Notes: a model not told the origin generated them from the sequence alone. A stretch of 64,000 bases of DNA from Todiramphus chloris collaris (GCA_025345505.1 JANVCC010000270.1:6787867-6851866); one strand, 5' to 3'; shown: positions 49,150 through 62,964, numbered from the stretch's first letter. Program-made: numbers and translations.

Positions 49150-49630
49150 CATGAATCGGTGACAATAGAGCAACGGTTGGTGCACCCGCACATGTAAAGA
49201 CCCTTTCACATGCACATGGCCCCACACACAATGGGGCAGCTGGGGCCAGCCCAGTCCCAGGCCAGCTGGAAGTGGGGGGGATCCTTTGTCCACCGCCTGG
49301 GCCCTCAGTAAGCAAAGGCTGGAAGCTCCGCAGAGCATCTCCCTGGGAGATGCAGCCGGTCGCGTCTCAGCGCATCCATAGGGTTCGGGCCAGGCATCCC
49401 TGCGAGACCCAAACCCAGAGGCACCTTGTCAAACGGATGTCAAACATCTCTCCAAGATGCTTCAGGTAAGGCAGGAACAAGGCAGGGAGCAAGGGATTGA
49501 AGTCAAGTGAAGTGCATTTGCACAAGCAGGTGCCACCACACAGGGATGGAGACGCGGCCGCGGGCAGCTGAGAAGCACCAACGTTTCCTAAGAAATGGCA
49601 GTCCCATCCCCGGTACAATTTCATCCGGGC
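49150..49630. other. CpG cluster with a NotI site
   Basis: About 21 CpGs lie in 480 bases (hand count), including ggtcgcgtctcagcgc and gacgcggccgcgggc, which holds the rare eight-base site GCGGCCGC at 49554-49561. It is locally GC-rich against an AT-rich background. Possible small CpG island; no promoter element or gene start is recognisable. A plus-strand segment ending at 49466 has a good donor (cttcag then gtaaggc), but no convincing exon. Confidence 0.22.
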
Positions 49631-50848
49631 AAGTCTGCACTTGAAATTCAATACACTCAAAAGCAGGAGCAGTTTTCACTGAGCTCCCAGCCACCTCGAG
49701 AAAGCCTCTCAGAAACAAACAAAAAAAAAGAATGAATGAACACAGCGGGACCCACCGTGCAGGAAAGGCTGTCCAAGGCACCCATTAAACCAGCAAAAAA
49801 TTTAGAATAAAGTATGTTACTCCTCATCTTGCCTTGGGAGAACTGCTACACTGCAAGTGAAGGGAGGGTAAAACGTTTTATTATGTAAACAGAAGCAGGA
49901 CCATAATTTTAACATGATTGCGTTCCTTTAAAACACCAATTTCAGCACACCCTTCTGTCACAAACTTGGTCAGATTATGATTTAAATCCGTACCACAAGT
50001 GCTTCCCATGATCAAAAGTGTGTTTATCAAGCATGCACAAATCCTTAAAAAGAAAAAAAAACCTAATGGTTTTAAAGGATAATACAAGTTAAAAAAAGAA
50101 AATAAAAACCAACACTTTTTCACAAATATATTGCCCTCAATTTGCATTTGCATAATATTATTGACTCCAGAATCTTCAAAACAGAACATCACTCATTAAT
50201 TACCTACCTGTTATCAACTCTCACCATGTAATACGTGCTTTAATTTCACATCACCTTGCACTGGAGAAAAAAAAAAATAGGTGGGGGCTCTTTGAAATAC
50301 TAATTAAAAAACGTTACATCACTGAGGTCCAGATAAAATGTTTGTATCAAATTCTGCTGGTTTATCACTTTATCAGCTGGTTATAACAGGGATAAAGCTT
50401 TCAAAAGTTGGGGTTTTTTTTTTTTTAGTGGTTATATTATTCAGCAGTTTTCTGAAACTGTTAATTTATACTGACATTTCCCACCTCCCTCACAAATTGT
50501 AGGTCTTTGTTAAGCATTCTTTTAGCTTTTACCATGGCAAAGGAAAAAAAGCGATGAATTGTGGGATGCCTCTTACTCTGGGGGAGAGGTTTTGAATAGA
50601 ACAGCTGTCCAGAGGCCAGGCAAAAAACACACTCCCCTCTGAGAATAAGGGGCTTTTTGTGGAAAAGGAATAGGAATTCAGGGGAAGAATTTATGGAATT
50701 GGGTAGATACAATAGGAGGTTAAAGAGAGGACTTCAATCAAGAGGAATGGGCAGGAAAAAAAAAAGAGGTATTGCAAAAGGGAAGGGAGAGATCACTAGG
50801 CAGCCAAGCTGAAAGTGAAAAGCTGAAAGAGCTGTTCAATAATAAAAA

Positions 50849-50872
50849 TTATATATATATATATAAAAAAAA
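50849..50872 (+). repeat. (AT)n and A7
   Basis: About eight AT units followed by seven A. Confidence 0.85.
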
Positions 50873-52019
50873 TCAGTTGCTGGACTATGAAGAGGAGGAA
50901 TTCATGACAGCCTTGGCCCTGCGAGCACTGTCCTGTGCCATGGCAGGGGGTCCCCTTTGCTCTCCCTTCTGCAGGCTCTCCCCAGAACCCACCAGTGTGA
51001 GCGGGTGGGTCCAGCACTCTCCAGGAAGGTGGGGAATGGGGGATTGACTGTTTCTGTAGTGAAAGAGAGCAGTGAACCCAGTACTCACTTCAAAAGGGTC
51101 TATTTTAGTGGAAAGCAGCAGCCACGGCTCAGTTTATGCAGTTGAGTATTGCAGGGCTGTGCTGGGCACTCTGGCTCCTACCAACTGCAAGATGTTAAGA
51201 CAAAACTTTTGTCAAAATATGTCATGCTTCCCGCTTACACGCACATTTCTTGTATCAAAAAGAGGAGAGGAAAAAACCAAAGTTCTCAGACAGTGCGTAT
51301 CTGTATTTCTGAGCTGTACAACAAGCAGGCTTCGCACTTGCAAGAGGTGTTATCAGCAAACACCACAAAAAAACGCTGGGTTGCAATGCTCTTGAGCAGG
51401 CAACCTTGTTTCAGGGTTATTTAAACGTTCATCAAGGTAAGATGCAGGGCAGTGCCCAAGTGGAAGATACTTCACTTGTTAACCCATTTCACAGCCCAGG
51501 AGCCCAGCAGCTGCTCCGTGAGCCGGAGGAAGCACAGCATCCTGCACGGAAGGCTTGTGCATACCCCTACAGCTCCATGGGACCTACCATAAACCCAACA
51601 GTTTGCACAAGTTTAACTCCATGGGATGTACCCCATCATGTACTTACACAAACACTTTATTTCTATACAGAAATAGAAGATCAGTACAAATGCAGTAGGT
51701 ATACAGGTATAAGCCCACATCTTTGCGTAACTTTACACTGTGATTAAAGCAGTTTTCTGTTAGACTTCTTCCTATTTCTCAGTCAAAACAGAAATAAAAG
51801 GAAGTGACAAGTACTGGAGCTTATGAACTTCCCTAAACCTGAGCTATGAGGTTGGTTAAGCACACAATACTCAAACACCTAAAATTGGATTGACTTTTTT
51901 TTTGTGTGGTGGTGGAAGGTTACCCAGCACTCACTGCTTCAGAAAGTGTTGGGTTTTTTCCCTCCCCCCACGCTGCAGTAACAGCAGGATTAAGAATGCA
52001 GCAACCAGGACAAGGTGAA

Positions 52020-52140
52020 TACAATAAAAAAAAAAAAAAAAAACTAAAACCAAACCAAAACCACCACCATACAACTACAACAAAACAAAGCGCGCACACA
52101 AAATTTAAAATAAAATAAAATAAATAATAATAAAAAAACA
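52020..52140 (+). repeat. A18, A/C-rich and (TAAAA)n tract
   Basis: Eighteen A (52026-52043), then A/C-rich text with accaccacc, then a (TAAAA)n and (TAA)n run (52107-52136). The region is about 120 bases with almost no G on the plus strand except gcgcgc. Confidence 0.88.
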
Positions 52141-54480
52141 ACCACAGCAACAACCTGAGGCCCTGATTCCTCAAAACACTTCCATGCCACTGAAATCTGC
52201 TGTTGTTTACCATCAGCATTTTCCATGTTTCTCTGGAACAAGGCTGGTACGCAGACCATCCAAAACACTGAGCAGCAGAAACGAGGCTTGTTACCCCATG
52301 CAAAACTGGTGCTCAAAGACTTGACCCAGCAAGAGCGCTGCGAGATTAACCCCCAGCTGTTCCTGCCAAGCACCCCAGTGCTGTTACCAGCCCTAATGAT
52401 GCTCTTCCATCTTCCCAAAGAGGCACTGGACTGCACGGCAGAGAACGAGTCTCACTGCACCTGCACTGCACAGACAGGAGGTAATTTACAGTATTTCATC
52501 AGGATTAACCTTTTGATGAGGTATAGGTTTCGCCAGATTTCAAGCGCTTTATAAAGGTGCAAAGGTGCGTTTATATTAAGCAAATGCTGCGTCAGCACTT
52601 TTGACAGCAGCAAAAATTCTGATGCTGAGAATAACTACTATTCTGCCAGCCTTAAGCTCAATAAAATGAAGCCTGGCATTTCAGACTGGCGAGATATGAT
52701 TCATAACTAACCATCACTCTTATTTAGCTTTGGAAATGTCAAACAGCATAATTAACAGGAGGTACTCGTGGGTTCACACTTTCCAGATGTAGAGATTTAT
52801 GTGGATTCTGCAGCACCAAACACTGACAAGTTATTTGTAGCCACGTGTTTTAGAACTGCCTCTGTAGTTTCATCATATTCAGCACAGCCAAACAGAATGA
52901 GTCAGATCTGAATGGGGCAGTTTACTGCTCCTGACCTTATCCAAGATAATAAATAGAACACAGTGGTGGCTCATTATCTTTTTAACATTCCAACTGCAGC
53001 TTTTTATAAATATATCAATAAAAAAATAAAAGTTCTATGGCCTATTGTTCATATGTGATTTTTATTGCTTCTCCAAAACCATACCCTGGAAGCCTACAGC
53101 AAACATTACTCAGTTCTCAGCCATTCTCACCACCTACGTTTGTATTTACAGCACTGTTCTTCACTCTACTGAAACAGGAAGGTATTTTTAGCCATGCCAT
53201 GATGCATGTTTAAACACTGATTAAAATAAATACTCCTACAGCATTTCCATTTGAAGACTACACTTCCCACATGCTCTTCTGATGGACCAAACCACACGTA
53301 ATATGGTGCCAAAATATTTCCCTGCAAAACAGACACATCCAAACGTCACCCGACCAGAAGCTACCCTGATGCTTTGCCAAGAGCCTAAAGCAGCAACTAC
53401 AAAGTACAGTCATCTTCCTTGCTAATACAGAGGGGAAACCCTTCCACACAAAGCACAGGCCCTGGGTATGATGCTGCACAGCATTTGGAATCTATACTCA
53501 TCCCAGGCCATACCCATGTATCAGAGATAAGCAGCAGCATTGCTTGGCAGATTATCACGTGCTTCATTAAACCTGCTCTGGTTCCTGCTTGTTGTTTCCT
53601 TTTTTTCTTCTTTTTGTGATAAAGGAAAAATCTACTGAGGAACAATTTCACACACATAAAGCAACTTGATGCTTTCGGTTTTAACTTGCCAGCAACAAAT
53701 ATCTTTATCTTTTCAACAGCATTGAAGCATTTTAACAGTATCTACACCGGCACACAGGAACATGCCTAATTACAGTTAACATTAGGTTTACCAGCCTTCA
53801 AACTTACTGCTGTCTCTATTCAAAAGCAAATTCTTTTCAGTACGTTTTCTTTTGAATGACTGCCTTGCTCCCTAAAGGGCACACAGAATATCTAGATATA
53901 CGTGAAACTGGTAGAATCACATTTGCTACCAGTGAAGCACCAGAAACACAACCTCTACACAGAGTACGCATTCATCTACCAGCTATGACTAGTGTCAGAT
54001 GCTTTGCATCCCATCCTTCAATTCAGAAAAGTGCTTTCTATTCATAACAAATCTAGACCTCAGGATTGGCCCCACTAGGAATAAGGGTAGCCACACATTT
54101 AAATACTTTGCTAAAATTAGGGTCTTAATACTTATCCCTGCTGCACAGACAGGTCTACCTGTGAGCAGCAAGGCGATGGATTCAGAAATTAAGGCATATA
54201 GATTTTTCTCTCCTCATTCGGAGTAAGGGGGAGGGTTGTGAAGGGAAAGGAGAGAGGGCTAAGTAGAAAACAGAGATCATCCAAGGCTTTTGTTGGAAGA
54301 GCCCCAGTTTTAATCCTCTGATTTTAAAGAAAAGTTTCCCTATAAACTGTCACCTTCTATTTACTGTTTCTGTTCTTGAACTACAGAAAATTAAACAGTC
54401 TTTCAAAAGAAAGCACCCCATTATTTGAGAATCATAGATAAAATGCTGCTAAACAGAAAGTTCTTTACTGACAAAATGGG

Positions 54481-54561
54481 GAAAGAAAAAAAAAAACCCT
54501 AACAAAACACCAAAAAAATACACAACAACCACCACCAAAAAAACCCAAACACCCCACACAG
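54481..54561 (+). repeat. A/C-rich low-complexity tract
   Basis: Poly-A then A/C text (accctaac, caaccaccacc, cccaaacacccc) with no G and only two T after the opening bases. The single ccctaa word is not a telomere array. Confidence 0.85.
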
Positions 54562-57500
54562 AAAGCATTTATTTCTTATATGAAAACATGGACACCAGAT
54601 TCATCTGCATTTCTCAAGAGAAAAGTTCTTTTTCTTTTTTTACAAAGAATAGAGAGGAATTATGTTCATATCATTCAAATACTTGTATAGATCCTTAACT
54701 CCTATTATTAATGCCACTAAATTCACAAGCTTGCAAAAGCGGTTACAAAATGCAGACTTTAAAATACATGTTTTGCTCCTCTCTGGACCCACTGAAATGG
54801 GTCTCTGAATTCAAGGGGGAGAGGACAAAAGGCAGCTAAAGAATGATAGAAATACTGCTTATCTATAGCCTTATGTAATTTTTTCCAATACTTATTACAA
54901 ATAAAAGTCCTTTCGCAGACTCTCACCTTGATCACATTAAGATTGTTTAAATCAAGGGACTCAAGAAAAGCAGTTTTAATCAACAATCTAAAAAAAAAAA
55001 AAAATATCAAGCTTGCTTTGTATTTAGGCTTAGTTATTTTCCTTAAGAAGAAAATAATTCTCATATTAACGACCTTCAAGACACTTTCATTTAAAATTAA
55101 TTACTATTCTCACAATAACTCCAGCACTCTGCCAGCAATTCTATTTATATTTAGTGAATGTGATTGACTCTGCTGGTGATCGTGCCCCGCGGTGTTTAGA
55201 ATTAGGAGATCTTCATCTACTACACCTGCTGCTGCCATCTTACACCAGAAGATGAAAAACAAGCTTTCCTGTCTTTCTCATTCAGTTTGCTCTCAGTTTT
55301 GAATGGAATATCTACTATACTGAAGTAAATGGAAAGAAGATATTCCCTCTGTATGAGCAGACAGCCTTTGTCAAACGCTCACACCTCAGGCATAAATCAG
55401 GCAGCCTCCCACCACTCGGTGAGCTGATTTTTTCCTCTATAACATCAACAGTAAATACACAACATTTTTTTTTCACCACTTACTGTGATTTCCTCAAGCC
55501 CAGATAAGCTCATGCCTCACTCTCCAGTCAGTTTTAAACTCAATTTCAAGGCAATATTGAACTATTACATGTGTTTTTTTCAAAATACAAATATTATCAT
55601 CAACTCAGTCTTTCAGAGATAGGCCTTTGTAAATAATATATTTCATTTTTATCTCTAAATAAAAGCTTAAGTATACGTTTTGCAGCTTTTCTCTCCCTGT
55701 ACATACAATCAGCTCTTGTGATGTTATTAGTGCATTTGGATATTGAGAAGAAACCCGAAGTGAAGCCTACTCAGTTTTGTACAATAACCACCCAAACCTC
55801 AGACCTGAATTACCAACAGTTCCTCATCCTCTTTCTCTACTTAGTATTTCTTCCTACATCAATTTAGCCTTTTTATTTTATTTTTTTTAACCACACAGAT
55901 ATTTTCCTAACAGGACAGCAACTGAAACAAAACTCATTTCCCTGGTTTTATAATGGCAAACAAAAACGAGAGAAGTAACGAAAACAGAGTAGCTCCATTG
56001 ACATACTACAGAAGGTAAACCCAGAATGGGTAGCAACATCCCACCCACATCTCTGTGACTGCACAAACACACTTAGGACTTCACTCCTACCACCAGAATT
56101 CTCCATTAAGCCCATTTCCACTGCAGACACTGCATATTGTGTGTGTAGACACAGCAAAGCCAAGCTTTCAGTCACTCCATCACAAAAAAAAAACCCAAAA
56201 AACAATAAACCAGAACCAAAGGCCTGAAGACAACAAGCCTGGAAGGGAGTAAGGAAAGGTTTCACATGCTGCCCTGCAGGATTTTCATTTCAAGGTCTGC
56301 ACAAATGAAGATCACCAGAACTGCATTTATTTTCTTGGTCCATCTTTAGCCTCGCCCAGGCCAGGCTCTCACTAAGCTCCCAACACGCTCCGCAATGGAC
56401 GCGGAAGGTGAGCAGAGCAGCACACTAAAGCCTTCAGGGATGATGAGATAGCATGCAAAATGCTGCCAACTCATCCTAGACCCACTCCCGGTGCAGAGTG
56501 GAAGGAGCAGAGCCTGGCATGGGCCAAGCTCGGGGGTCAGAGTAGCTCTAAAGGCTCCCGTCTTGCCCAGAACAGTCCCCATCTGTGGCATGCAGCCTGC
56601 TGCAGCCCAGCTCCTCCTCTTCTTCACCAGCACAGCCACCTCCTGCTCTTCCAGAGCAGATTTCAATTCCTAACTTGGTTAAAAAGCAGTTAGATCTTCC
56701 AGTTGTACCAAGACTGAAATCATCACCCAGTGATTTTGAAAGAAAAAACCAAACCAAGCCTCCTTCTTCTGTGGCACAGGGAGGTGACAGCAGGAGTACT
56801 GCAGCACGTGGAAACCATGGGAAAGGACAGCTATTTAAGAAAATAACCAACTCCTCCTTCAAACTCTCAGCTAAAACATTTCTTCGTCTTCTACTGAGGA
56901 TTTTTTTCCATCGTGCAAAAACACCACACAATGAAGACCACTAAATTTAGAAGGTTTCTCAGTTTGAGCTAGGTAATTTTATTAGACAACAGTTGGAACC
57001 AGAAGTCTGACTCATCCTCTAAATAGCTGAAATGAGCCCTGTTTACAATTACATTATTTTTAGCTCAATTAATACATTTCTAAGTTCTCCAGAAATACTT
57101 TTTTTTTGGGGGGCAATAGTTATTATACACCAAGGATCTAATTTACTCTTCATACATAGCAAAGAAGAAAGATCTCTGCTTCAAGTGCCAGATCTAGCTG
57201 TAGAGATATAAACCTAATAACACCATGTCATAATTTCTCCTCTCAGACACATGTCAATATGTAAAAGCTCCACCTAGATGTAGACTAGTGCTGGAAACAG
57301 AGGAGACTTCATTTCAATTTAAATGGGCTTGCTTGCATAATATATTGTTCTTCCGAGACATGGGAAAGAAATGACAAGTAGAAATATCCTCCTAGATTAT
57401 TTAAGCATTAACTGCAAAGTTGAGAAATAAAGCACTGTATGAATATAAAAAGACAGAGCTAGTGATGAAAGTATGATCACTTACTGGGATAGCACAGGGA

Positions 57501-58358
57501 TGCACTGGACCAGAACACACCAGTCAGCCACTATGTCATGACTATAAAAAAATAAACTTCTGATTTGGACTCATCTAAAAATATATATTTTTTAGACACG
57601 TACATAAATCTCCATTAGGTACTAGATACAGAAATTAACTGTGACTCTCACAAGAAATATCTTTTTTTAAAAATGCTCAACTTGTATCTCTCCATTTCTT
57701 CACTGAACAGAAATTAGAAAAAAAAAAGAAAAAAATGAAATAAAAATACATTCTCTCAACTGATCTGTTTCTTAGGAAACACCACCTTTCAAAATGCAGT
57801 CTTGATATCTTTGGATTCAAAAGGACTGTTATCAACAGATTATCCTTTATTCAACACAAGAGGAATCATCCTTTAATATTCACCGAACAAGAAAAGAGCT
57901 CTTAATAAACCCGGTATCTATGCAATATTCAACTCCCATCTGATACCACAGACAAGACCCGATTCATCAGACACATTTGGTACTATCTGCATTTCAGCAA
58001 GTTCAGCAGGTACTGTTTGAACAGACAGGGCTCTAGATTATTCTCATTTTCTCCTTTCAGCATTGCTCCAGTGATCCAGCACACAGAGGTTTCTGTACAG
58101 CTATCAAGTGCTGACAGCTTCTCCGAAGCCCCCTCCTTCCCGGGCTCACTGGGAAGAGGAAAGGGCAGCTTGCAGCAAAGCCATCCATCACTTTCACTAA
58201 CGAGCAGTTTGAATGCAGCCACTTCTCTCAGGCAACCCCCCCACCACAGATAGCCTGGAGTATGCCACACCCCACTCAAGACTATGCCATGGCCCACTCA
58301 GAGCCAGGCGCTACGGCAAAAGGACCACGTGCTCCTGTCTTGCTCTTCCATTGTGATA

Positions 58359-58994
58359 TAGAATCATAAAATTGTCAGGGTTGGAAGGGACCTCAAAGCT
58401 CATCCAGTTCCAACCCCCCTGCCATGGGCAGGGACAGCTCCCACTAGAGCAGGTTGCTCACAGCCCCAGCCAGCCTGGGCTGAAACACTGCCAAGGATGG
58501 GGCTTCCACCACCTCTCTGGGCAACCTGTGCCAGTGTCTCACCAGCCTCATGGGGAAGAAATTCTTCCTACTGTCCAACCTGAATCGACCCATCTCTAGT
58601 TTTAATCCATCCCCTCCAGTCCTATCCCTGCCCCAAAGCCTAACAAGTCCCTCCCCAGCTTTCTTGTAGCCCCCTTCAGATACTGGGAGGCCACAATAAG
58701 GTCTCCCCAGCGCCTTCTCTTCTCCAGGATGAACAACCCCAACTCTCTCAGTCTGTCCCCATAGCAGAGGTGCTCCAGCCCTCTGAGCATCCTGGTGGCC
58801 CTTCTCTGGACACGGTCCAGCACATCCATAGCCTTCCTGTGACAGGGGCTCCAGAACTGGGCACAGTGCTCCAGGGGAGGTCTCACCAGAGTGGAGTGGA
58901 GGGGCAGAATCCCCTCCCCTGACCTGCTGGCCACGCTGCTCTTGCTGCAGCCCAGGATACAATTGTCCCTCTGGGCTGTGAGAGCAACTGATGG
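58359..58994 (-). mobile_element. CR1: CR1 LINE, 5'-truncated, 3' end intact
   Basis: Begins with tagaatcataaaattgtcag and ggttggaagggacctcaaag, the classic CR1 3' end on the minus strand, with the ccatgggcagggacagctcc type of 3' UTR. Coding parts on the minus strand include RRATRMLRGLEHLCYGDRLR and LGLFILEKRRRWGDLIVASQ in one frame and GRFRLDSRKNFFPMRLVRHW in another, so there is at least one frameshift in the ORF2 C-terminus. The 5' truncation lies near 58994 and is followed directly by an A-rich tract (58999-59034), which may mark the insertion site. The similarity to consensus looks higher than for the 28.9 kb copy, suggesting a younger insertion. Inactive. Confidence 0.96.
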
Positions 58995-58998
58995 CAGA

Positions 58999-59034
58999 GA
59001 GGGGAAAAAAAAAAAGAAAAAAAAGAAAAAAAAG
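58999..59034 (+). repeat. A-rich purine tract beside CR1
   Basis: Four G, then A runs of 11, 8 and 8 separated by single G. It abuts the 5' (high-coordinate) truncation of the CR1 copy. Confidence 0.85.
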
Positions 59035-61105
59035 TACAGCACAAGCAGCATAGTTAAACTGTTCTTGCCACATCCAGCACCTTAAAATGGGGGCATTTTT
59101 CTAGCAAGCCAGCGTAACAGGAGCCAGAGAGAGTTTGCTCTCTTTGCTGAGTTCTGCCTCTTTTTTTTTTTTTTTGAGGCTACTGGCTACAGAACAATGA
59201 ATTGAAAATGCAGAAACTGAATACCTATGCAAGTCATTCCTGGTGCTCAACACAGTTCTTCATGAATAAGCTCAGTTTTGCAGCTCTGAATAAACTGTGC
59301 ACATGGAATTTGCAAAGCCGGTGACAGAGGATAACACTCGCTGGGGCACTGCAACTTCACTCCCCAAACTAAAGTGCATCCTAGAGAGGACAAAGGGCTT
59401 GTCATTCAAGAACCTGCTTGACAGAAAAGAAATACCAGCCCCACTACTCTATTAGTGCTGAAAACCTAACTAATTCTGAGCAACTTGGGCCCAAGTCAGT
59501 GCAGTTCCCCACATCAGTACCTCAAGCATCATCACTGAGACAGATTCAAGTACTTCTAATCAGATAACCCAAGTTCAGCTTTGAGGTGCCCTGTGCAATA
59601 AGCAGACCCCCGCATCCCCTACGGGAACTCGGCATCACTGGCACTACCCAAGTCCGACAGCTCTCTCTTTTTCCCTTCCCCATTTGTTACAGTTTTCCCC
59701 CAAGGCCCTTTTTGGGCAAAACAGGCTGAATCCACTAAGTGCTCTTTGTCTCCTGCCATTTTAGGATTTGGAGAGGTGATGTCTGTTTTCCTGAACTGAC
59801 ACACACCAAACAAAGAGCCTTAAGAGATCCCCATGCTGCATCTTGGAAACCAAAGTTTCCATTTATAGCCAGGCAAAGTATCATTTTCATCACGCAGTGG
59901 AAACACACAAGAACTGGATTTTTGCTTTGCCTTATTTGTCTCATCTACAAGCCCCTGGTGACTGACATTGGTCTCTAACAGGGGTTTTTCTCTGCCACTT
60001 CTTCTTGAATAGAGTGTCAGCAGATTACGACCCATGCACTGTTGCTGCTGTACAATAATTTCACTTGGCTAATACAGATGAATCTAATTCCACATCCTTT
60101 TCAATAGGTACTTTCTAATTTTGACACAGATGCACTAACCCATTAGACGAGGCTACTGAAGTCTAGTCATTACCTATTTAAATCCACACTGCCTGAAACT
60201 CAAGTTCACTGAACTTGTAAGACCATTTGTACACATTACCATTAGCTGTGCCATCTCTACAGGGGAAAAACATTTTTAGCAACACCAATTTAACTAATTC
60301 ATGCCTACTTTGCTCAAAGGGCTCAGGTTTTCCCTATACAGCCAAGATGGGCCCTTCAGCACGATTTGTGTTTGAGTTCTAGGATACACAAGATTGATTA
60401 ATAGCTCCTTCAGCCACTCCATTCCTCTGAGACAGGTTTAGAAAAGCTTTGATCTTCCCCTACCTTTTTGATCTTAAGTGACCATCATCTCTCTTCTTCG
60501 AAAAGTTTAACATCTTAAGAATCACAATTCAAATGCCTTTAATCAAAATGCTGCCTAGAACAGAGATTGTTAAACTGGTACTACAGGAAGAGACTGTCTC
60601 TGTGTAACTCTCTAAAGTAGCTCTGGTGGTTGAAGTCCACATTAAACCAAACCAGAGATGCAACGTTTAGTTTTTCTTTTAAACAAATAAGCACATGCAA
60701 ATTGATTTACTCTTTTTTTTCTTTATTTTTTTTTCTAATTTAGTCATGAATCATAAGAAACACCTCTGCAGCTACTAGATATTGCCTGGGTCCTTATGCA
60801 ATTTGCAAGTCATACATTGATAGCTGACAATAAAACCACTTCCACTATCTGTAATACACAAGTGAACGCTCCCCGTTCTGAACGCCTCTCCTCTCAGCCA
60901 CTACAGCACAGTTCCCATTAATCCCTGAACCCTTCCTCGTCTGTCGAGCCTGTATCCAGGCGTGAGGACAGCAGCCTCCATCTCACCGTGCTGTACCTAT
61001 ACACATTGCTCAGCTAACAGAAGAAATACGGCGTTTTCACTGACTTTCACACCATTTTAGGACAGTATCACTAGCTCTTTCCTAATGCACTTGAAGAATC
61101 CAGTT
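59035..61105. other. unique sequence, nothing recognised
   Basis: Intron-like sequence between the CR1 copy and the minisatellite, with only a T15 run. Confidence 0.5.
59161..59175 (+). repeat. poly-T (T15)
   Basis: Homopolymer of fifteen T. On the minus strand it is poly-A, but no retroposed body is recognised on the high-coordinate side. Confidence 0.9.
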
Positions 61106-61301
61106 GCTTGCTTTCTCCCTCATCCTCAGGATATATAATCTATGAAGCATCTAGGTGCTTGCTTTCTCCCTCATCCTCAGGATATATAATCTATGAAGCA
61201 TCTAGGTGCTTGCTTTCTCCCTCATCCTCAGGATATATAATCTATGAAGCATCTAGGTGCTTGCTTTCTTCCTCGTCCTCAGGATATACAATCTATATGA
61301 A
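61106..61301 (+). repeat. 51-bp minisatellite, about 3.8 copies
   Basis: The unit begins gcttgctttctccctcatcc and ends aagcatctaggt. Copies at 61106-61156, 61157-61207 and 61208-61258 are identical base for base; the fourth (61259 to about 61301) carries three substitutions in its first 40 bases and then diverges. Because 51 is a multiple of three, the array keeps a frame open as a 17-residue peptide repeat (LLSPSSSGYIIYEASRC), a side effect of unit length and not evidence of coding. Identical copies imply very recent expansion, so copy number is likely polymorphic. Confidence 0.95.
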
Positions 61302-62964
61302 AGGTTTTGGTATCACAGGTGTGATTTTGCCTTTTTTTTGTTTTGTTTTTTTTCTGTGAAACTAGCAGAAGACAAAAATAAATACATACTTGTCAGAGAA
61401 ATAGCTATTAAAAAGAGCATGAAATAATTGGAATATCTACTTGAAATATTCTGCTCCATCAATCTCTATTAGTATGTAGTAAAGAATATTCCTTTTTATT
61501 TATTTATACTAGATACAAAAAACCCAGTTTCAGTATTTTTAGCTTACAACAAGAACAGAGTACCCCTCCTCTCCTGATTCCTGTACTTGCTATCTTATTC
61601 CCCAAGGAACGAGCCCTTCTAGCTCTTCTTTGGCCTACACTGTCAGCTGGGACAGCTGTGGAAGGGCTACAAATTTTCAACTTTATTGGAATAAATATTT
61701 CTTTAATTTCCAAGGAAAAAAGTTTTCAGCATCTTCAGTGGCTATGACTTTTGAATTATAGGTGAAATTTAATTTTAAAAGCCACATTTATATAGGTATG
61801 TTGACTGAGAACATGACAGTAAACACCTAGTAATCCTTTTTCATAGACAGACATGAGTCCTACCAGTAAGGAATAAAGTTTTGGGGCAAAAGTAGATTAT
61901 TTTAATAGATACTTCAATTCTCTGTAGTAGTCCAGAAGGAAAATAAAAAGGAAAGAGAATGCTATCAACCGGTATTATTATGGAATGGATACAGAAGAAA
62001 TAAAGAAAGCAATCACCATATAATCCTGGTTTCTCTCTCAATAGGACACAATAGAACTAGAAAACATGGAATGAAGGGTGAAATAATCAAGGGTAAGAGA
62101 CAGCTCATACATGTGGCTCCTTTAGCCTCATAATCATTTTGAGGAGATGATGCAGAGTTCTACAAGATTCTATCTGCCAGGGGTAGGCAAGCAGGAAACA
62201 ATTGCCTTTCCTGTTACACTAGCAGTAGGGCATTGGGGGAACTGGGCTCATAGCAGGTTCAAACCAAACAAAAATAGATTTCTTCACTGAAGTCCACTGA
62301 GGAATTCAGTTCCACTGGGTATGGTGAATACTACCAGTCCCCACTGGTTCACAAAGTCCTGGGAATAAAAGTCCTTAGATATTTAGTAGCTACAAAGACA
62401 CTTTCACTTAGACAAGTCCAAGGCTCACAAGCCATAAATCACTGGAAGCTGTGAAAGCATAAACAGAAACTCTTCCTGAAGCACCCACAACAGCTCAGTG
62501 AGGATCTTGAGCGTATCAGTGTTAAATCAAACCACTTACACCCCCTACAATAAAGTTCCCAAGGTACCAATTACATTGTCATTAACTTTGTGCATACTGT
62601 TGTATTCAGGAAAAAAAAAGTTTAATGCATTTGTTATTCCTTTTTTCCTCCCAGACACAAAACTTTGTTTGACTGCCACAGCCCTGAGCTCTTTCCCCTC
62701 CTTACAATACTGTAAATCCTTCCTTGTATAGCTAGGCAAAATATTTTCACAGCATCAGAGAAGCCATAGATATAAATATTATCATGGAATATACAATGCA
62801 ATCCCCAGGCAATGCAGATGGTCACTGAAACTTCCTCTTCCAAAGGACAGGAAAAGGTAGGGAGAATAGATACCTTGCTCCTCCCAGGTACTGAATTTGA
62901 GGATTTCATTCAGAGCAAGCCAGAGACTTTCAAAGATTCCAGTTCAAATAATGCTCTTACAAAG

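Larger units (their letters stand above)
45405..58358. other. unique sequence with simple repeats and one CpG cluster
   Basis: Apart from the listed tracts and the CpG cluster near 49.4 kb, I recognise no gene, RNA gene or transposon. The region 56340-56940 is somewhat GC-richer, with overlapping chance frames on both strands. Confidence 0.5.

Noticed and set aside
50225-50260. 36-base minus-strand segment (QGDVKLKHVLHG) after a poly-T ctccag acceptor
   Set aside because: Too short to trust; the poly-T arises from a simple A-rich run, though the phase would join the 2237-2308 candidate.
62225-62275. tRNA-like B-box word (ggttcaaacc) with a weak A-box-like word upstream
   Set aside because: No acceptor stem or cloverleaf can be drawn and the A-box is out of register.
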